Shown one piece after another: positions 9,105 to 17,606 of a stretch of 64,000 bases of DNA (position 1 is its first letter; every line of letters starts with the position of its first letter). Source of the stretch: Gracilimonas sp040904925 (GTDB lineage Bacteria; Bacteroidota; Rhodothermia; Balneolales; Balneolaceae). Under the pieces are notes generated by a model. That model had not been told where the DNA came from. It searched no databases and worked only from the letters and a program-made list of their open reading frames with translations. Both the position numbers and the translations under genes were made by a program. The stretch lies in assembly GCA_040904925.1 (NCBI GenBank), contig JBBDSP010000025.1, forward strand, positions 180,285 to 244,284, given 5' to 3'.

Positions 9105-10526
9105 TCAATTTGTGATAAGAGTTGTTAACGGAATTCCGGCCGATTTATTCAATTTTGCCAGCGATGAATTGTATTCAAAGATATGCTGCTTAAGCTGAAG
9201 CTTGAGTTCCAGTTCTTTTCGCATGGCGTCGATCAGATCCTTTGCATCACCCATACCAAAATCATAGTCCAATTGTTCCTGTCGAAGCCATTGCTTTGAA
9301 GTAACCAGCGCATTATCAGTTTGCTCTACCTTCACATTTGCCAGTGATGCGCTGCGATAATTGTTGTTTACTTCCAGCAGAATTCCATCCTGAGCGGCAT
9401 CTTTTGCATAGGTAACTTTATTCAATTCAATTTGAGAGCGCTCTAACGAAGCTTTCATGGAAAAGAAATTCAGATTTTGGCGGATAGTCAGCCCAAATCC
9501 TCCATTAAAGAGGTTGGTTGTATTTTGAATGAATGGATTCGATTGTCGCGGTCGATTTGGAGTGTTTGCAAAATTTATATATCCGGCTAAATATAATCCG
9601 GGAAGCTGTTGTTTCTTCATAGAAGATATATAGGTTTCAGTAGCTTCTTTCCCCATTTCCAGTGCCTTTAATTCCGGGCGATTTCCGAAGGCCGCATTTT
9701 GGTAGAACTCCCGGGTTTCTATGTTGCTTGCGATTGGATCCAAAAATTGTACTTCAGGTTCATATATCTCATTCTCATCATTCCTTAGTACGTAGTTCCA
9801 AGTTTCCCTGACAAAAGCCATATTCTCAAAGACCTCGGCCTTTTGAATCTCAAATTCTGACTTAAAGATCTCGAATTTAAAAACTTCAGAATCATCCAGA
9901 TGGGAATCAGGATCATCTTGCATATCATTAAGCTGCCGTTCTATCTGATCCACAGTTTCCTGTGCCTCATTCAGTAAGCGTTCAATTTCAAGCGCAAGAA
10001 CATAGCTGTAATAAAGGTCAAACAGGCGAAGCTCCAGACCTGACCTTTGAGCATCGAACCTATACTCTGCTGCATCAACTCCCAAACGTGCTGCTTCAAC
10101 TGCTTTATTTATTGCCCCCCAAGTAAACACCGGCTGCGCTGCTGAAAGCTGAAAGCGGGTAAAGATAGCCCAATCCTCCCAGTCATTCCTGAGATTTGGA
10201 TCAAGATAATATTCATCTTCAGGGCGATTGGGATCATCACTTTTAACACCCGGTACCAATCCATGCTGACTGTCGAAGGTCACACTTGGAATAAATCGTT
10301 GAGCTTTTGCCTGATCAACTCTGTTTTCGGCCAGGTCAACATCCTGACGCTCATAATCTATTTGACCGGAATTATTAAGTGCTTTACCAAGGAAGGTGTC
10401 AAAATCGATACTGAGCGTATCCTGTGCAAAAATAGAAATATTGAACACACATAAAATGCAAAGTGTAATAAGAGAGATTCGTACAGTCATAGAGGTCTTT
10501 GTTTTGAAACGTAACGAATGCATCAT
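9105..10526 (-). CDS. TolC-family outer-membrane efflux protein
   Basis: The protein has the two repeated outer-membrane efflux domains of TolC: long helical segments (LRLFDLYYSYVLALEIERLLNEAQ and a second copy near the C-terminus ending LEVNNNYRSASLANVKVEQ) joined by short strand-forming stretches. The open frame extends upstream into the tRNA gene, so the start must be lower: ATGs at 10524-10526, 10521-10523 or 10488-10490 are possible. The last gives the tightest signal peptide (MTVRISLITLCILCVFNISI). It would form a trimeric export channel; no inner-membrane pump gene is adjacent. Confidence 0.82.
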   Translation of the reverse strand: MMHSLRFKTKTSMTVRISLITLCILCVFNISIFAQDTLSIDFDTFLGKALNNSGQIDYERQDVDLAENRVDQAKAQRFIPSVTFDSQHGLVPGVKSDDPNRPEDEYYLDPNLRNDWEDWAIFTRFQLSAAQPVFTWGAINKAVEAARLGVDAAEYRFDAQRSGLELRLFDLYYSYVLALEIERLLNEAQETVDQIERQLNDMQDDPDSHLDDSEVFKFEIFKSEFEIQKAEVFENMAFVRETWNYVLRNDENEIYEPEVQFLDPIASNIETREFYQNAAFGNRPELKALEMGKEATETYISSMKKQQLPGLYLAGYINFANTPNRPRQSNPFIQNTTNLFNGGFGLTIRQNLNFFSMKASLERSQIELNKVTYAKDAAQDGILLEVNNNYRSASLANVKVEQTDNALVTSKQWLRQEQLDYDFGMGDAKDLIDAMRKELELKLQLKQHIFEYNSSLAKLNKSAGIPLTTLITN

Positions 10527-10554
10527 GATAATATTTAAAAACTGATATATAAAA

Positions 10555-10562
10555 CAAAAATA
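10555..10562 (-). promoter_or_regulatory. Candidate -7 box for the TolC gene inside the tRNA terminator
   Basis: On the minus strand the terminator's right arm and T-run read TATTTTTG, which fits TAnnTTTG and lies 29 nt upstream of the first TolC ATG. The match may be a coincidence of the T-run. Confidence 0.25.
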
Positions 10563-10583
10563 GCCCCAAAAGGGGCTATTTTT
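10556..10583 (-). terminator. Perfect bidirectional rho-independent terminator
   Basis: A 12-bp perfect palindrome (AAAAATAGCCCC / GGGGCTATTTTT) around an AAAA or TTTT loop, located 4 nt beyond the 3' end of tRNA-Ser. It would end the tRNA transcript and separate it from the TolC operon. It reads as a terminator from both strands. Confidence 0.9.
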
Positions 10584-10587
10584 AAAG

Positions 10588-10674
10588 CGGAGAGCGAGGG
10601 ATTCGAACCCCCGGAGACCGTGAGGCCTCAATGGTTTTCAAGACCACCGCATTCGACCACTCTGCCAGCTCTCC
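10588..10674 (-). tRNA. tRNA-Ser (anticodon UGA)
   Basis: An 87-nt class II tRNA. The acceptor GGAGAGC pairs with GCTCTCC, the T-arm contains GGTTCGAATCC, and the anticodon loop CTTGAAA gives UGA. A long variable arm (roughly CCTCACGGTCTCC) fits serine. The 3' CCA is not encoded. It lies between atpG and a strong terminator and may ride on the end of the ATP synthase transcript, 18 nt after atpG. Confidence 0.96.
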
Positions 10675-10692
10675 TAATATTCTTCAATAAAA

Positions 10693-11589
10693 TTAATTGT
10701 CGCTTAGTGCCTGAGCACCTGAAACAATTTCTGAAATTTCTGTTGTAATTGCGCTCTGTCGGGCCTGATTGTATTTCAACCTAAGCTCTTTCTCGAGATC
10801 CTTGGCATTTTCAGTTGCACTGTCCATTGCGGTCATTCGTGCGCCCTGTTCTGATGCATTGGATTCAAGCACGGCTCGCCATAATTGCATATTTAAATGC
10901 AATGGTAATAATCGGTCTAATATTGCCTGCGAATTCGGCTCGTAAAGGTAATCAATAGCTTGTTCAGATGCATTATCAGAATTGGTTTTTCCGATCTTTT
11001 CAGTATCGATCGGAAGAACTTGCTGAACTTTACGATTCTGAGCAATCACAGACTTGAATTCATTATAAGCGATGTAAACTTCATCAAATTCACCTTCTAC
11101 AAATTTCTTCGTAGCTGACTCCATAATCGATGAAGTGGCATCGTATTGAATATCATCAAAAAAGCCCGGAAAACTTTCAATCACTTCATACTTACGTTTC
11201 TTGAAATAGGCCGTGGCTTTTTTTCCAATGGCTACCATTGATAGGTTTTTACTATCCAGATATTCCTGAAAGTTGCTGTGCAGTTGTTTCTCAACTTCTT
11301 TGAACAGATTGTTGTTGAAACCACCACACAAACCGCGGTCTGAACCGACAACGATAAACAAAACTTTTTTTACCTCTTTAGACTTACGCATTACCGGATT
11401 TGATGCGGTACTTGCACCGGTCAACCTACCTGCTACTTCTGCGATCTTAGAAGCGTATGGACGCGTTTGCGTCATACGATCCTGAGCTTTTCTAAGCTTT
11501 GCAGCAGCCACCATCTTCATAGCTTTAGTGATCTGCTGCGTATTATTTACAGATGATATCCGGTTACGTATATCTCGAAGATTCGCCAT
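10693..11589 (-). CDS. atpG: F-type ATP synthase gamma subunit
   Basis: This 298-residue central-stalk subunit begins with the conserved coiled-coil MANLRDIRNRISSVNNTQQITKAMKMVAAAKLRKAQ. It contains the VGSDRGLCGGFN motif near residue 78 and ends with the C-terminal helix (RMTAMDSATENAKDLEKEL, NQARQSAITTEISEIVSGA). It rotates inside the alpha/beta hexamer in the cytoplasm. It is the last atp gene of the operon; beta and epsilon are not adjacent. Confidence 0.97.
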   Translation of the reverse strand: MANLRDIRNRISSVNNTQQITKAMKMVAAAKLRKAQDRMTQTRPYASKIAEVAGRLTGASTASNPVMRKSKEVKKVLFIVVGSDRGLCGGFNNNLFKEVEKQLHSNFQEYLDSKNLSMVAIGKKATAYFKKRKYEVIESFPGFFDDIQYDATSSIMESATKKFVEGEFDEVYIAYNEFKSVIAQNRKVQQVLPIDTEKIGKTNSDNASEQAIDYLYEPNSQAILDRLLPLHLNMQLWRAVLESNASEQGARMTAMDSATENAKDLEKELRLKYNQARQSAITTEISEIVSGAQALSDN

Positions 11590-11602
11590 CAGTAGTAATT
11601 AT

Positions 11603-13213
11603 TTAGTTGGTTGCTGTGATCTGATCAATAACTGAATTAGCGATCTCGATCAGCTTCTCACCGAAGGTGTCAGAAAGAGTTCCGCTACTTGCAAGAGCGT
11701 CCATTTCTTTTTCATACTTAAGACCTACCGTCTCAAGGAACTGAGCTTCAAATTCAGAGATCTGAGTCACTTCAAGCTTATTCAGCAATCCTTCATCATT
11801 CACTTTAAGCAGTGCGATCTGTTGCTCTACCGGTAGCGGCTGATATTCACCCTGTTTCAGCAACTCAACGGTACGCTCACCTGTTCTCAACTGAGCCTGC
11901 GTAGAAGCATCAAGATCGGAACCGAACTTGGCAAATGCCTCAAGCTCACGATACTGAGCAAGATCAAGCTTCAGGGTACCGGAAAGTTTCTTCATGGACT
12001 TAACCTGAGCAGAACCACCCACACGTGATACCGAAGTACCTACGTCAATAGCAGGACGGATACCCTGGTTAAACAAATCGGTATCAAGGAAGATCTGACC
12101 ATCGGTAATAGAAATTACGTTTGTCGGGATATAAGCGGAAACATCACCGGCTTGTGTTTCAATAACAGGAAGTGCCGTTAAGGAACCCCCTCCTTTTACC
12201 TTAGGCTTGAGTTCTTCCGGAATGTTATTCATTTCCTTGGCAACTTTGTCATCATTAATGATCTTGGCTGCGCGCTCTAATAAACGACTGTGCAGATAGA
12301 ATACATCACCAGGATATGCTTCACGTCCCGGAGGTCGCTTCAATAGCAATGAAAGTTCACGATAAGCAACAGCTTGTTTAGAAAGGTCATCATAGATCAC
12401 CAAAGCATGTCGACCGGTATCACGGAAAAACTCCCCAATGGTAGCACCGGCAAAAGGTGCAATGTAACGCATCGGCGCAGATACACTGGCAGGAGCTGCT
12501 ACAATAGTAGTGTATTCCATCGCTCCGTTCTCTTCAAGAACTTTACGGATATTAGCTACAGTAGAGCCTTTTTGACCAACAGCTACATAAATACAGTAAA
12601 CAGGCTTATCTGTGTCCTGAGTTTCTTTTTGGTTGATGATAGTATCGATTGCAACCGCAGTTTTACCTGTTTGGCGGTCACCAATAATAAGCTCACGCTG
12701 ACCACGTCCGATTGGAATTAACGAGTCAATTGATTTCAGTCCGGTTTGCAGAGGTTCCGCAACAGGTTCACGGTAGATCACACCCGGAGCTTTTCGCTCA
12801 AGTGGCAATCGTACGGTTTCTCCTATGATGGCGCCTTTTCCATCAATAGGATTTCCAAGTGGATCGATCACACGACCCAATAATCCTTCGCCAACATTCA
12901 TAGAGGCGATATCATTGGTTCTTTTAACGGTGTGACCTTCTTCAACAGCACTTGATGAACCGAAAAGAACGATACCTACATTGTCCTCTTCAAGGTTAAG
13001 CACCATACCGGTAACACTTTTACCTTTTTGATCTTTTGAATCCGGCAATTCAACCAATTCACCTGCTTGTACTTTTGATAGCCCGTAAACACGAGCGATA
13101 CCATCTCCTACCTCAAGAACGGTACCTACATCATACGTATCAGCTTCATTATCGAAACCTGATAATTGTTTACGTAGTATGGCTGAAACTTCGTCTGGTC
13201 TGACTTGACTCAT
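11603..13213 (-). CDS. atpA: F-type ATP synthase alpha subunit
   Basis: A 536-residue protein with the full alpha-subunit architecture: an N-terminal barrel (GTVLEVGDGIARVYGL), the nucleotide-binding Walker A motif GDRQTGKTA in the centre, the alpha-specific ALVIYDDLSKQAVAYRELSLLL stretch and PPGREAYPGDVFYLHSRLLERAAK. It forms the non-catalytic positions of the F1 head. It is followed 13 nt later by atpG and preceded by atpH. Confidence 0.98.
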   Translation of the reverse strand: MSQVRPDEVSAILRKQLSGFDNEADTYDVGTVLEVGDGIARVYGLSKVQAGELVELPDSKDQKGKSVTGMVLNLEEDNVGIVLFGSSSAVEEGHTVKRTNDIASMNVGEGLLGRVIDPLGNPIDGKGAIIGETVRLPLERKAPGVIYREPVAEPLQTGLKSIDSLIPIGRGQRELIIGDRQTGKTAVAIDTIINQKETQDTDKPVYCIYVAVGQKGSTVANIRKVLEENGAMEYTTIVAAPASVSAPMRYIAPFAGATIGEFFRDTGRHALVIYDDLSKQAVAYRELSLLLKRPPGREAYPGDVFYLHSRLLERAAKIINDDKVAKEMNNIPEELKPKVKGGGSLTALPVIETQAGDVSAYIPTNVISITDGQIFLDTDLFNQGIRPAIDVGTSVSRVGGSAQVKSMKKLSGTLKLDLAQYRELEAFAKFGSDLDASTQAQLRTGERTVELLKQGEYQPLPVEQQIALLKVNDEGLLNKLEVTQISEFEAQFLETVGLKYEKEMDALASSGTLSDTFGEKLIEIANSVIDQITATN

Positions 13214-13245
13214 TGTATTTATCTGATTAAAAAAATGTTGTGATT

Positions 13246-13794
13246 TTATTCCTTGGCTGCGCTCAGGAATACATCTTCAAGCTGTTCTAATTTATACTTA
13301 ACAGTGGCATTGATCACCGTATCATCAATTTTAACGGCCATTCCACCTTTAAGATCTTTCTGTACAGTTGTGGAGAGGTTCACCGTTTTCTTAGTGACTT
13401 TCTCCAGCGTTTGTTTTACCTCAGCAAGTTGCTTGTCATCTAATTCTCTTGCCACAAATACTTCTGCCGAGATGATCCCTGCATGCTCATTGTATTTATC
13501 TACAAAAGCAGTAACGATCTCATCCAACATATTCTGACGGTTCTTTCGGGCGATCAGTGTAATGTATTTATGCACCAGATCACTTACTTCATCCGCAAAT
13601 ATCGCGTTGAGTGCAGCAACTTTTTTATCGGGTTTGATAACCGGACTTCTCAGAAAAATAAGTAAGTCGCGAGAACTCTCGATGGTTCCTTTTATAAGGA
13701 GTACATCCTCGAGCGTACGTTCCAGTACGTCTTGTTCTTTAGCAAGCTCCAAAAGTGCAGTGGCGTAGCGGCGTGCCGCTTTAGATACCAGCAT
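13246..13794 (-). CDS. atpH: F-type ATP synthase delta subunit
   Basis: This 182-residue protein shows the OSCP/delta pattern: an N-terminal SKAARRYATALLELAKEQDVLE and a conserved C-terminal GGMAVKIDDTVINATVKYKLEQL. It links the peripheral stalk to the top of F1. The gene lies 9 nt after atpF and 32 nt before atpA. Confidence 0.95.
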   Translation of the reverse strand: MLVSKAARRYATALLELAKEQDVLERTLEDVLLIKGTIESSRDLLIFLRSPVIKPDKKVAALNAIFADEVSDLVHKYITLIARKNRQNMLDEIVTAFVDKYNEHAGIISAEVFVARELDDKQLAEVKQTLEKVTKKTVNLSTTVQKDLKGGMAVKIDDTVINATVKYKLEQLEDVFLSAAKE

Positions 13795-13803
13795 AAATTA
13801 TTG

Positions 13804-14319
13804 TTAGTTTTTTGAAAGGTCGGATAGAAAGTTATCCACCAGCTTGTTATTCTTTTCATTATCAAGCTCAGCATCAATAATGATCGAAGCGGATTGAATG
13901 GCAAGTTTTGCCACCTCTTCTCTCAATTCTACCAAAGCCTGATTTTTTTCTTGCTCAATAGAGGTTCTTGCCTGCTCAATAAGTTGAGCGGCTTCCTCTT
14001 TGGCCTTACTAATTCTTTCTGTTCGGATCAATTCTGCTTCTTCTACGGCTTCCTTGCGAATTTGCTGAGCTTTCACTTCAGCTTCCCGCAGAGCTTTCTC
14101 GTTGTCTTTAGAGATCTGTTCTGCTTTTGCAATTGCTTGCTCTGCAGATTCTAAAGACTCCTTGATATTTCGCTCACGTTCCTGGAGCGCCGTCATGATT
14201 GGAGGTACGGCGTATTTTATCATCACAAAAAGGAAAGCAATCAAAGAAACTAAGATCCAGATCGCAAATCCAGTGTTAAATGAGAGTAGGCCACCTCCGC
14301 CTGCTAAAAGGAAAGTCAT
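13804..14319 (-). CDS. atpF: F-type ATP synthase b subunit
   Basis: A 171-residue protein with one N-terminal transmembrane helix (about residues 15-35, GFAIWILVSLIAFLFVMIKY) followed by PPIMTALQERERNIKESLESAE and a long charged coiled coil of the peripheral stalk. The order c-b-delta-alpha-gamma is the standard F-ATPase order. It starts 13 nt after the atpE stop. Confidence 0.95.
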   Translation of the reverse strand: MTFLLAGGGGLLSFNTGFAIWILVSLIAFLFVMIKYAVPPIMTALQERERNIKESLESAEQAIAKAEQISKDNEKALREAEVKAQQIRKEAVEEAELIRTERISKAKEEAAQLIEQARTSIEQEKNQALVELREEVAKLAIQSASIIIDAELDNEKNNKLVDNFLSDLSKN

Positions 14320-14332
14320 AGATAATTACCTA

Positions 14333-14554
14333 TTATTGACCAATTCCAAGAGCAAGAAGAATACATATAACGGCACCAAGAAGGGCAACACCCTCAATGA
14401 AAGCTGCCGTCAAAATCATAGCGCCACGGATGTCACCGGAAGCTTCAGGCTGACGTGCAATACTTTCTGTAGCCGCCTTACCAATCATTCCGATTCCAAG
14501 TCCGGCACCAAGTGCTACGATTCCTGCGCCAATACCAGCTGCTAATAATCCCAT
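14333..14554 (-). CDS. atpE: F-type ATP synthase c subunit (proteolipid)
   Basis: A 73-residue hairpin of two glycine/alanine-rich membrane helices joined by the polar loop KAATESIARQPEA. The ion-binding carboxylate is Glu54 in AAFIEGVALLG. Glu54 is followed by Gly, and the first helix lacks the Gln seen in sodium-binding rings, so the ring is inferred to carry protons. It is separated from atpB by 39 nt. Confidence 0.96.
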   Translation of the reverse strand: MGLLAAGIGAGIVALGAGLGIGMIGKAATESIARQPEASGDIRGAMILTAAFIEGVALLGAVICILLALGIGQ

Positions 14555-14593
14555 AGTTCTGTTTGTTTAGTTAGTTATTGATTTATTGTTAGT

Positions 14594-15670
14594 TCAGTTA
14601 GCTGAAACTTCTTCAGCAATATGTTCTGTGTGATATCCTTCTTCTGCATGCTCGTGATCTTCGGCTGCCATCCCTATAAATACAGCGGAAAGCAATGTGA
14701 AGATATACGCCTGCAATAATGCTACAAAAACTTTTAAGGCATAAAGCACCACGGTCAATGTAACTGAGAAGATCCCAACTCCATAACCGGCTCCGGCACC
14801 AAATAAGTCAGCAAATATAAAGACCAACCCAAGAATAGCGATGATCATTATTTTTCCTGACAACATGTTTGCAAAAAGACGAATGGCCAGCGCAAAAGGC
14901 TTGGTAAACATCCCAAGTATCTCAACCGGAGTCAAGATCAAACGAACCCAGCCCGGAACTCCGGGGAACCAAAAAATATGTCCCCAATAATCTTTAGTAC
15001 CACTGAATTGAGTGATCAAGAATGTCACAAATGCGAGTGTTGCAGTAACTGTGAGGTCAGCAGTTGCTGTTGCTGCCCAGGGTAACAGGCCAAAAAGATT
15101 CATAAAAGAAATTCCCATGAACATGGTAAACAAAAAGGGAACATACTTATCCGACTTGCGGTCATCAATATTCTCGCGGGCTACATCATCACGGATAAAG
15201 ACAAAAAGAACCTCAAAAATATTCTGCATTGCACCTTGTGGTTCTACATTTCTACCAATACCACGCTTATATCTACCGGCAGCCATTAACGTTAGTATCA
15301 CTGCTAATCCCATTCCCATCCAAAAATAGATGAGGTGAGATGTTATAGACAGGTCTAAAACAATTTTACCTTCACCTGCTGGCGCGATCACCCCTTCTTC
15401 ATTTTCAGAAAAAACACCTGAATCCAAAGCAGATTTTGTTGTAAGAAAAACATTTAGATTAGATTCTCCGGAAGCATCCTCCCAATAAAAAATTCTTGGC
15501 AGATAAACCTTCCCGAATGGAGTTTTCAAATAGTCATGATCGGCTACAGTACCCATTACGTCGAGAACAGGCTCTTCGTCTTGCTCAGGCGCATTTACAG
15601 CGAATGTATTTGATGTGCTAATCGAAAGAAATAAAAGAGTTAAAAAAACTCGACGCAGGCTTTGAACCAT
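14594..15670 (-). CDS. atpB: F-type ATP synthase a subunit
   Basis: A 358-residue protein with an N-terminal signal-like segment (VFLTLLFLSISTSNTFA) and about 85 extra periplasmic residues before the membrane part, a form common in Bacteroidota. The conserved core contains ILTPVEILGMFTKPFALAIRLFANMLSGK, in which the essential Arg of RLFANM is present, and ALKVFVALLQAYIFTLLSAVFIG. It forms the half-channels beside the c ring. Confidence 0.95.
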   Translation of the reverse strand: MVQSLRRVFLTLLFLSISTSNTFAVNAPEQDEEPVLDVMGTVADHDYLKTPFGKVYLPRIFYWEDASGESNLNVFLTTKSALDSGVFSENEEGVIAPAGEGKIVLDLSITSHLIYFWMGMGLAVILTLMAAGRYKRGIGRNVEPQGAMQNIFEVLFVFIRDDVARENIDDRKSDKYVPFLFTMFMGISFMNLFGLLPWAATATADLTVTATLAFVTFLITQFSGTKDYWGHIFWFPGVPGWVRLILTPVEILGMFTKPFALAIRLFANMLSGKIMIIAILGLVFIFADLFGAGAGYGVGIFSVTLTVVLYALKVFVALLQAYIFTLLSAVFIGMAAEDHEHAEEGYHTEHIAEEVSAN

Positions 15671-15678
15671 TTTTTCTG

Positions 15679-16059
15679 CTACTCTTTTTGTAGAATTTTG
15701 TTAATAAAAATCATTTCCGTTACAGATTGGCAAAGATAGGAAATTATAAAACTAACTGTAAAGTAGAATTCATCAATTTTTGTTACTCCGATCAAAATTC
15801 CGAACAAAGCAAGCACGAGTAAAAACCTGACTGCTATAGAGAAGAAAAATATCTGAGTAAACAGCCTGTTTTCAACATGTTTGAAGGAATCAAAGACCCA
15901 GGCACTGCTGCTTACAAAGATAGCGCTGAGCATCACCCCGGACAAAACTGCTACCCCCTCTTGTTCACCCATACCAAAAAAACCAAGACTTAAGAGCATG
16001 AGTAGTCCTGAAAACAATAAGGTCCCCTTTAAAACAGAGTTATTTAATTTGATCATCAT
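15679..16059 (-). CDS. AtpI-like ATP synthase assembly membrane protein
   Basis: A 126-residue protein of four predicted membrane helices, lying 8 nt before atpB and overlapping the upstream atpZ reading frame by 20 nt. Size, topology and position match the second small membrane protein (AtpI-like) found before atpB in Bacteroidota. These proteins are thought to help assemble the c ring or supply divalent cations. The overlap depends on the chosen ATG (two in tandem at the start). Confidence 0.65.
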   Translation of the reverse strand: MMIKLNNSVLKGTLLFSGLLMLLSLGFFGMGEQEGVAVLSGVMLSAIFVSSSAWVFDSFKHVENRLFTQIFFFSIAVRFLLVLALFGILIGVTKIDEFYFTVSFIISYLCQSVTEMIFINKILQKE

Positions 16060-16270
16060 CCCTTTGATTGAGCTTTTTATTGATCCGGGCGATCATAAGC
16101 CCAAAAGTTACCATGGCAAGCAACACTCCCACTAATATGAACATGGGAGATGTATCTAAATAGTTATCCAGCAAATAACCGGCCAGTATTGGGATTGCGA
16201 GAGATGCTGCGATCTCAGCGCCCAATCCCAGGTATTCAGCATATTTTCTGGGTAGAAAATTTTTACTCAA
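16040..16270 (-). CDS. atpZ: AtpZ/AtpI-type protein
   Basis: A 76-residue protein with two membrane helices (LGAEIAASLAIPILAGYLLD and FILVGVLLAMVTFGLMIARI), matching the AtpZ/putative F0F1-ATPase subunit family encoded ahead of atp operons. The start is a TTG 4 nt after the bactofilin stop; no ATG lies before the first helix. It overlaps the following AtpI-like gene. Confidence 0.75.
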   Translation of the reverse strand: MSKNFLPRKYAEYLGLGAEIAASLAIPILAGYLLDNYLDTSPMFILVGVLLAMVTFGLMIARINKKLNQRDDDQIK

Positions 16271-16274
16271 TGAA

Positions 16275-16712
16275 TCAGGACGGGCTCTTTACTTTGGTAT
16301 CTCCTGCATAATCAGCATCGCTTTTCTCTGAAATGGACTTAGCATCAGATCCCATACGGCACGAACCGTTGATCTGTGCGCCTTCTTCCACAATAAGCGT
16401 TTTGGTATAGATATTACCATCAATGATCGCGCTTTCTCGCAGAGTAAGTTTTCCGGATACTTTTACTTCGCCTTCTACCTTGCCTGCAATATCAGCATCT
16501 GAGGAAGTGATATTACCTACAACCTTGCCATTTCCGGTTACAATCAGTTTTCCTTTAGAAACCGCCTCACCTTCTACAGTTCCCGCAATACGGATATCTG
16601 TTTGAGAATTAAGGTCACCTTTGAGTTTAGTACCTTCGCTGAGAATATTTACTGCCGGGGAGTGATTTGAATTATCAGACACGTTATTTGTGGATTTCTT
16701 AGAATTTAACAT
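16275..16712 (-). CDS. Bactofilin (polymer-forming cytoskeletal protein)
   Basis: A 145-residue protein with a flexible N-terminus, a central right-handed beta-helix of repeating short strands (about residues 22-120: SEGTKLKGDLNSQTDIRIAG, KGKLIVTGNGKVVGNITS, SGKLTLRESAIIDGNIYT) and a polar C-terminal tail. This is the bactofilin pattern. Bactofilins polymerise on the membrane and position cell-wall enzymes. Here the gene is 7 nt downstream of an M23 peptidase gene, a pairing known from other bacteria, and 4 nt upstream of atpZ. Confidence 0.9.
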   Translation of the reverse strand: MLNSKKSTNNVSDNSNHSPAVNILSEGTKLKGDLNSQTDIRIAGTVEGEAVSKGKLIVTGNGKVVGNITSSDADIAGKVEGEVKVSGKLTLRESAIIDGNIYTKTLIVEEGAQINGSCRMGSDAKSISEKSDADYAGDTKVKSPS

Positions 16713-16719
16713 ACTTCAT

Positions 16720-17577
16720 TTATTTTATTAAATAGACTTCAGGATTCTGAGGCACTCCATTCTTCCATATTTCAAAATGGAGGTGAGGTCCTGTACTCAA
16801 TACTCCGGCATGACCAATTTCGCCAAGAATATCTCCTTTTAGTACAAGGTCGCCTTCCTTCTTATTTAATTTTGAAAGGTGCTTATAGGTCGTAACCACA
16901 CCCTCGCTGTGTTGTATGGATATTACATATCCATTGTTAATTGTCCAACTACTATTAAAAACGGACCCATCTGCTATATTGATCACAGGTTCTCTATTTT
17001 TAGTAGCGATGTCCAAGCCGTAATGCTCTTCATCAGGTAAATATCTGCGGGTCATTGTACCCTGTACCGGATATTTGCTTGGGAAATTAGGTGCTGTCTT
17101 TGACACATTTGAGAATAAGATCTCATTCTGTGAAAGTCGTTCAAAGGTACCTGATTGTTCAAAAGATATAAAATCATTATTCTGAAGCGGATCGACAGCA
17201 TTGAAAAAATCATCAAACCTTTGATCCATAGCCATAGTAGTATCTATACTAAGCCTAATGATGTTTTTCATCTCTCTGAGCTGAATATCTCGCTGCCTGA
17301 GCGAATCTTCAAGGGCAATGGCTTTTTCTGAAACTTCTAAGATCTGCGCTCTAATGTCTGCATCATCCGTACTGTATAACAGTCCGCCAAGAGGCGTGAG
17401 CATAAATATAAGCGCCACAATTCCTGCAAAAGAAAGTGAAATAGCTAAAATGAGACCAAATAACCCATTGGGATACACCTTGTAGGAATTATCCTCGTCA
17501 GGCTTGGAATCATCAAGCAACATCACCGTGATCTTTTTACGGCGCTGTTCAAATAATTTTTTAAGTAGATCTACCAT
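16720..17577 (-). CDS. Membrane-anchored M23 peptidoglycan endopeptidase
   Basis: A 285-residue protein with a cytoplasmic N-terminus, a single membrane helix (about residues 37-62), a coiled coil (IRAQILEVSEKAIALEDSLR) and a C-terminal LytM/M23 domain. The zinc-binding motifs HYGLD and HLHFE are intact, so it should be active against peptide cross-links. The adjoining bactofilin probably localises it, giving a cell-shape module. It follows the glycosyltransferase gene in the same run. Confidence 0.9.
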   Translation of the reverse strand: MVDLLKKLFEQRRKKITVMLLDDSKPDEDNSYKVYPNGLFGLILAISLSFAGIVALIFMLTPLGGLLYSTDDADIRAQILEVSEKAIALEDSLRQRDIQLREMKNIIRLSIDTTMAMDQRFDDFFNAVDPLQNNDFISFEQSGTFERLSQNEILFSNVSKTAPNFPSKYPVQGTMTRRYLPDEEHYGLDIATKNREPVINIADGSVFNSSWTINNGYVISIQHSEGVVTTYKHLSKLNKKEGDLVLKGDILGEIGHAGVLSTGPHLHFEIWKNGVPQNPEVYLIK

Positions 17578-17606
17578 TTCACATCAAGTTAAACAATAGC
17601 TATAAA

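Noticed and set aside
10527..10631. N-terminal extension of the TolC frame
   Set aside because: It overlaps the tRNA-Ser gene and its terminator, and a good signal peptide starts downstream.
13253..13768. Several plus-strand frames opposite atpH
   Set aside because: They are antisense shadows of a well-identified ATP synthase gene and have low-complexity serine/threonine-rich translations.
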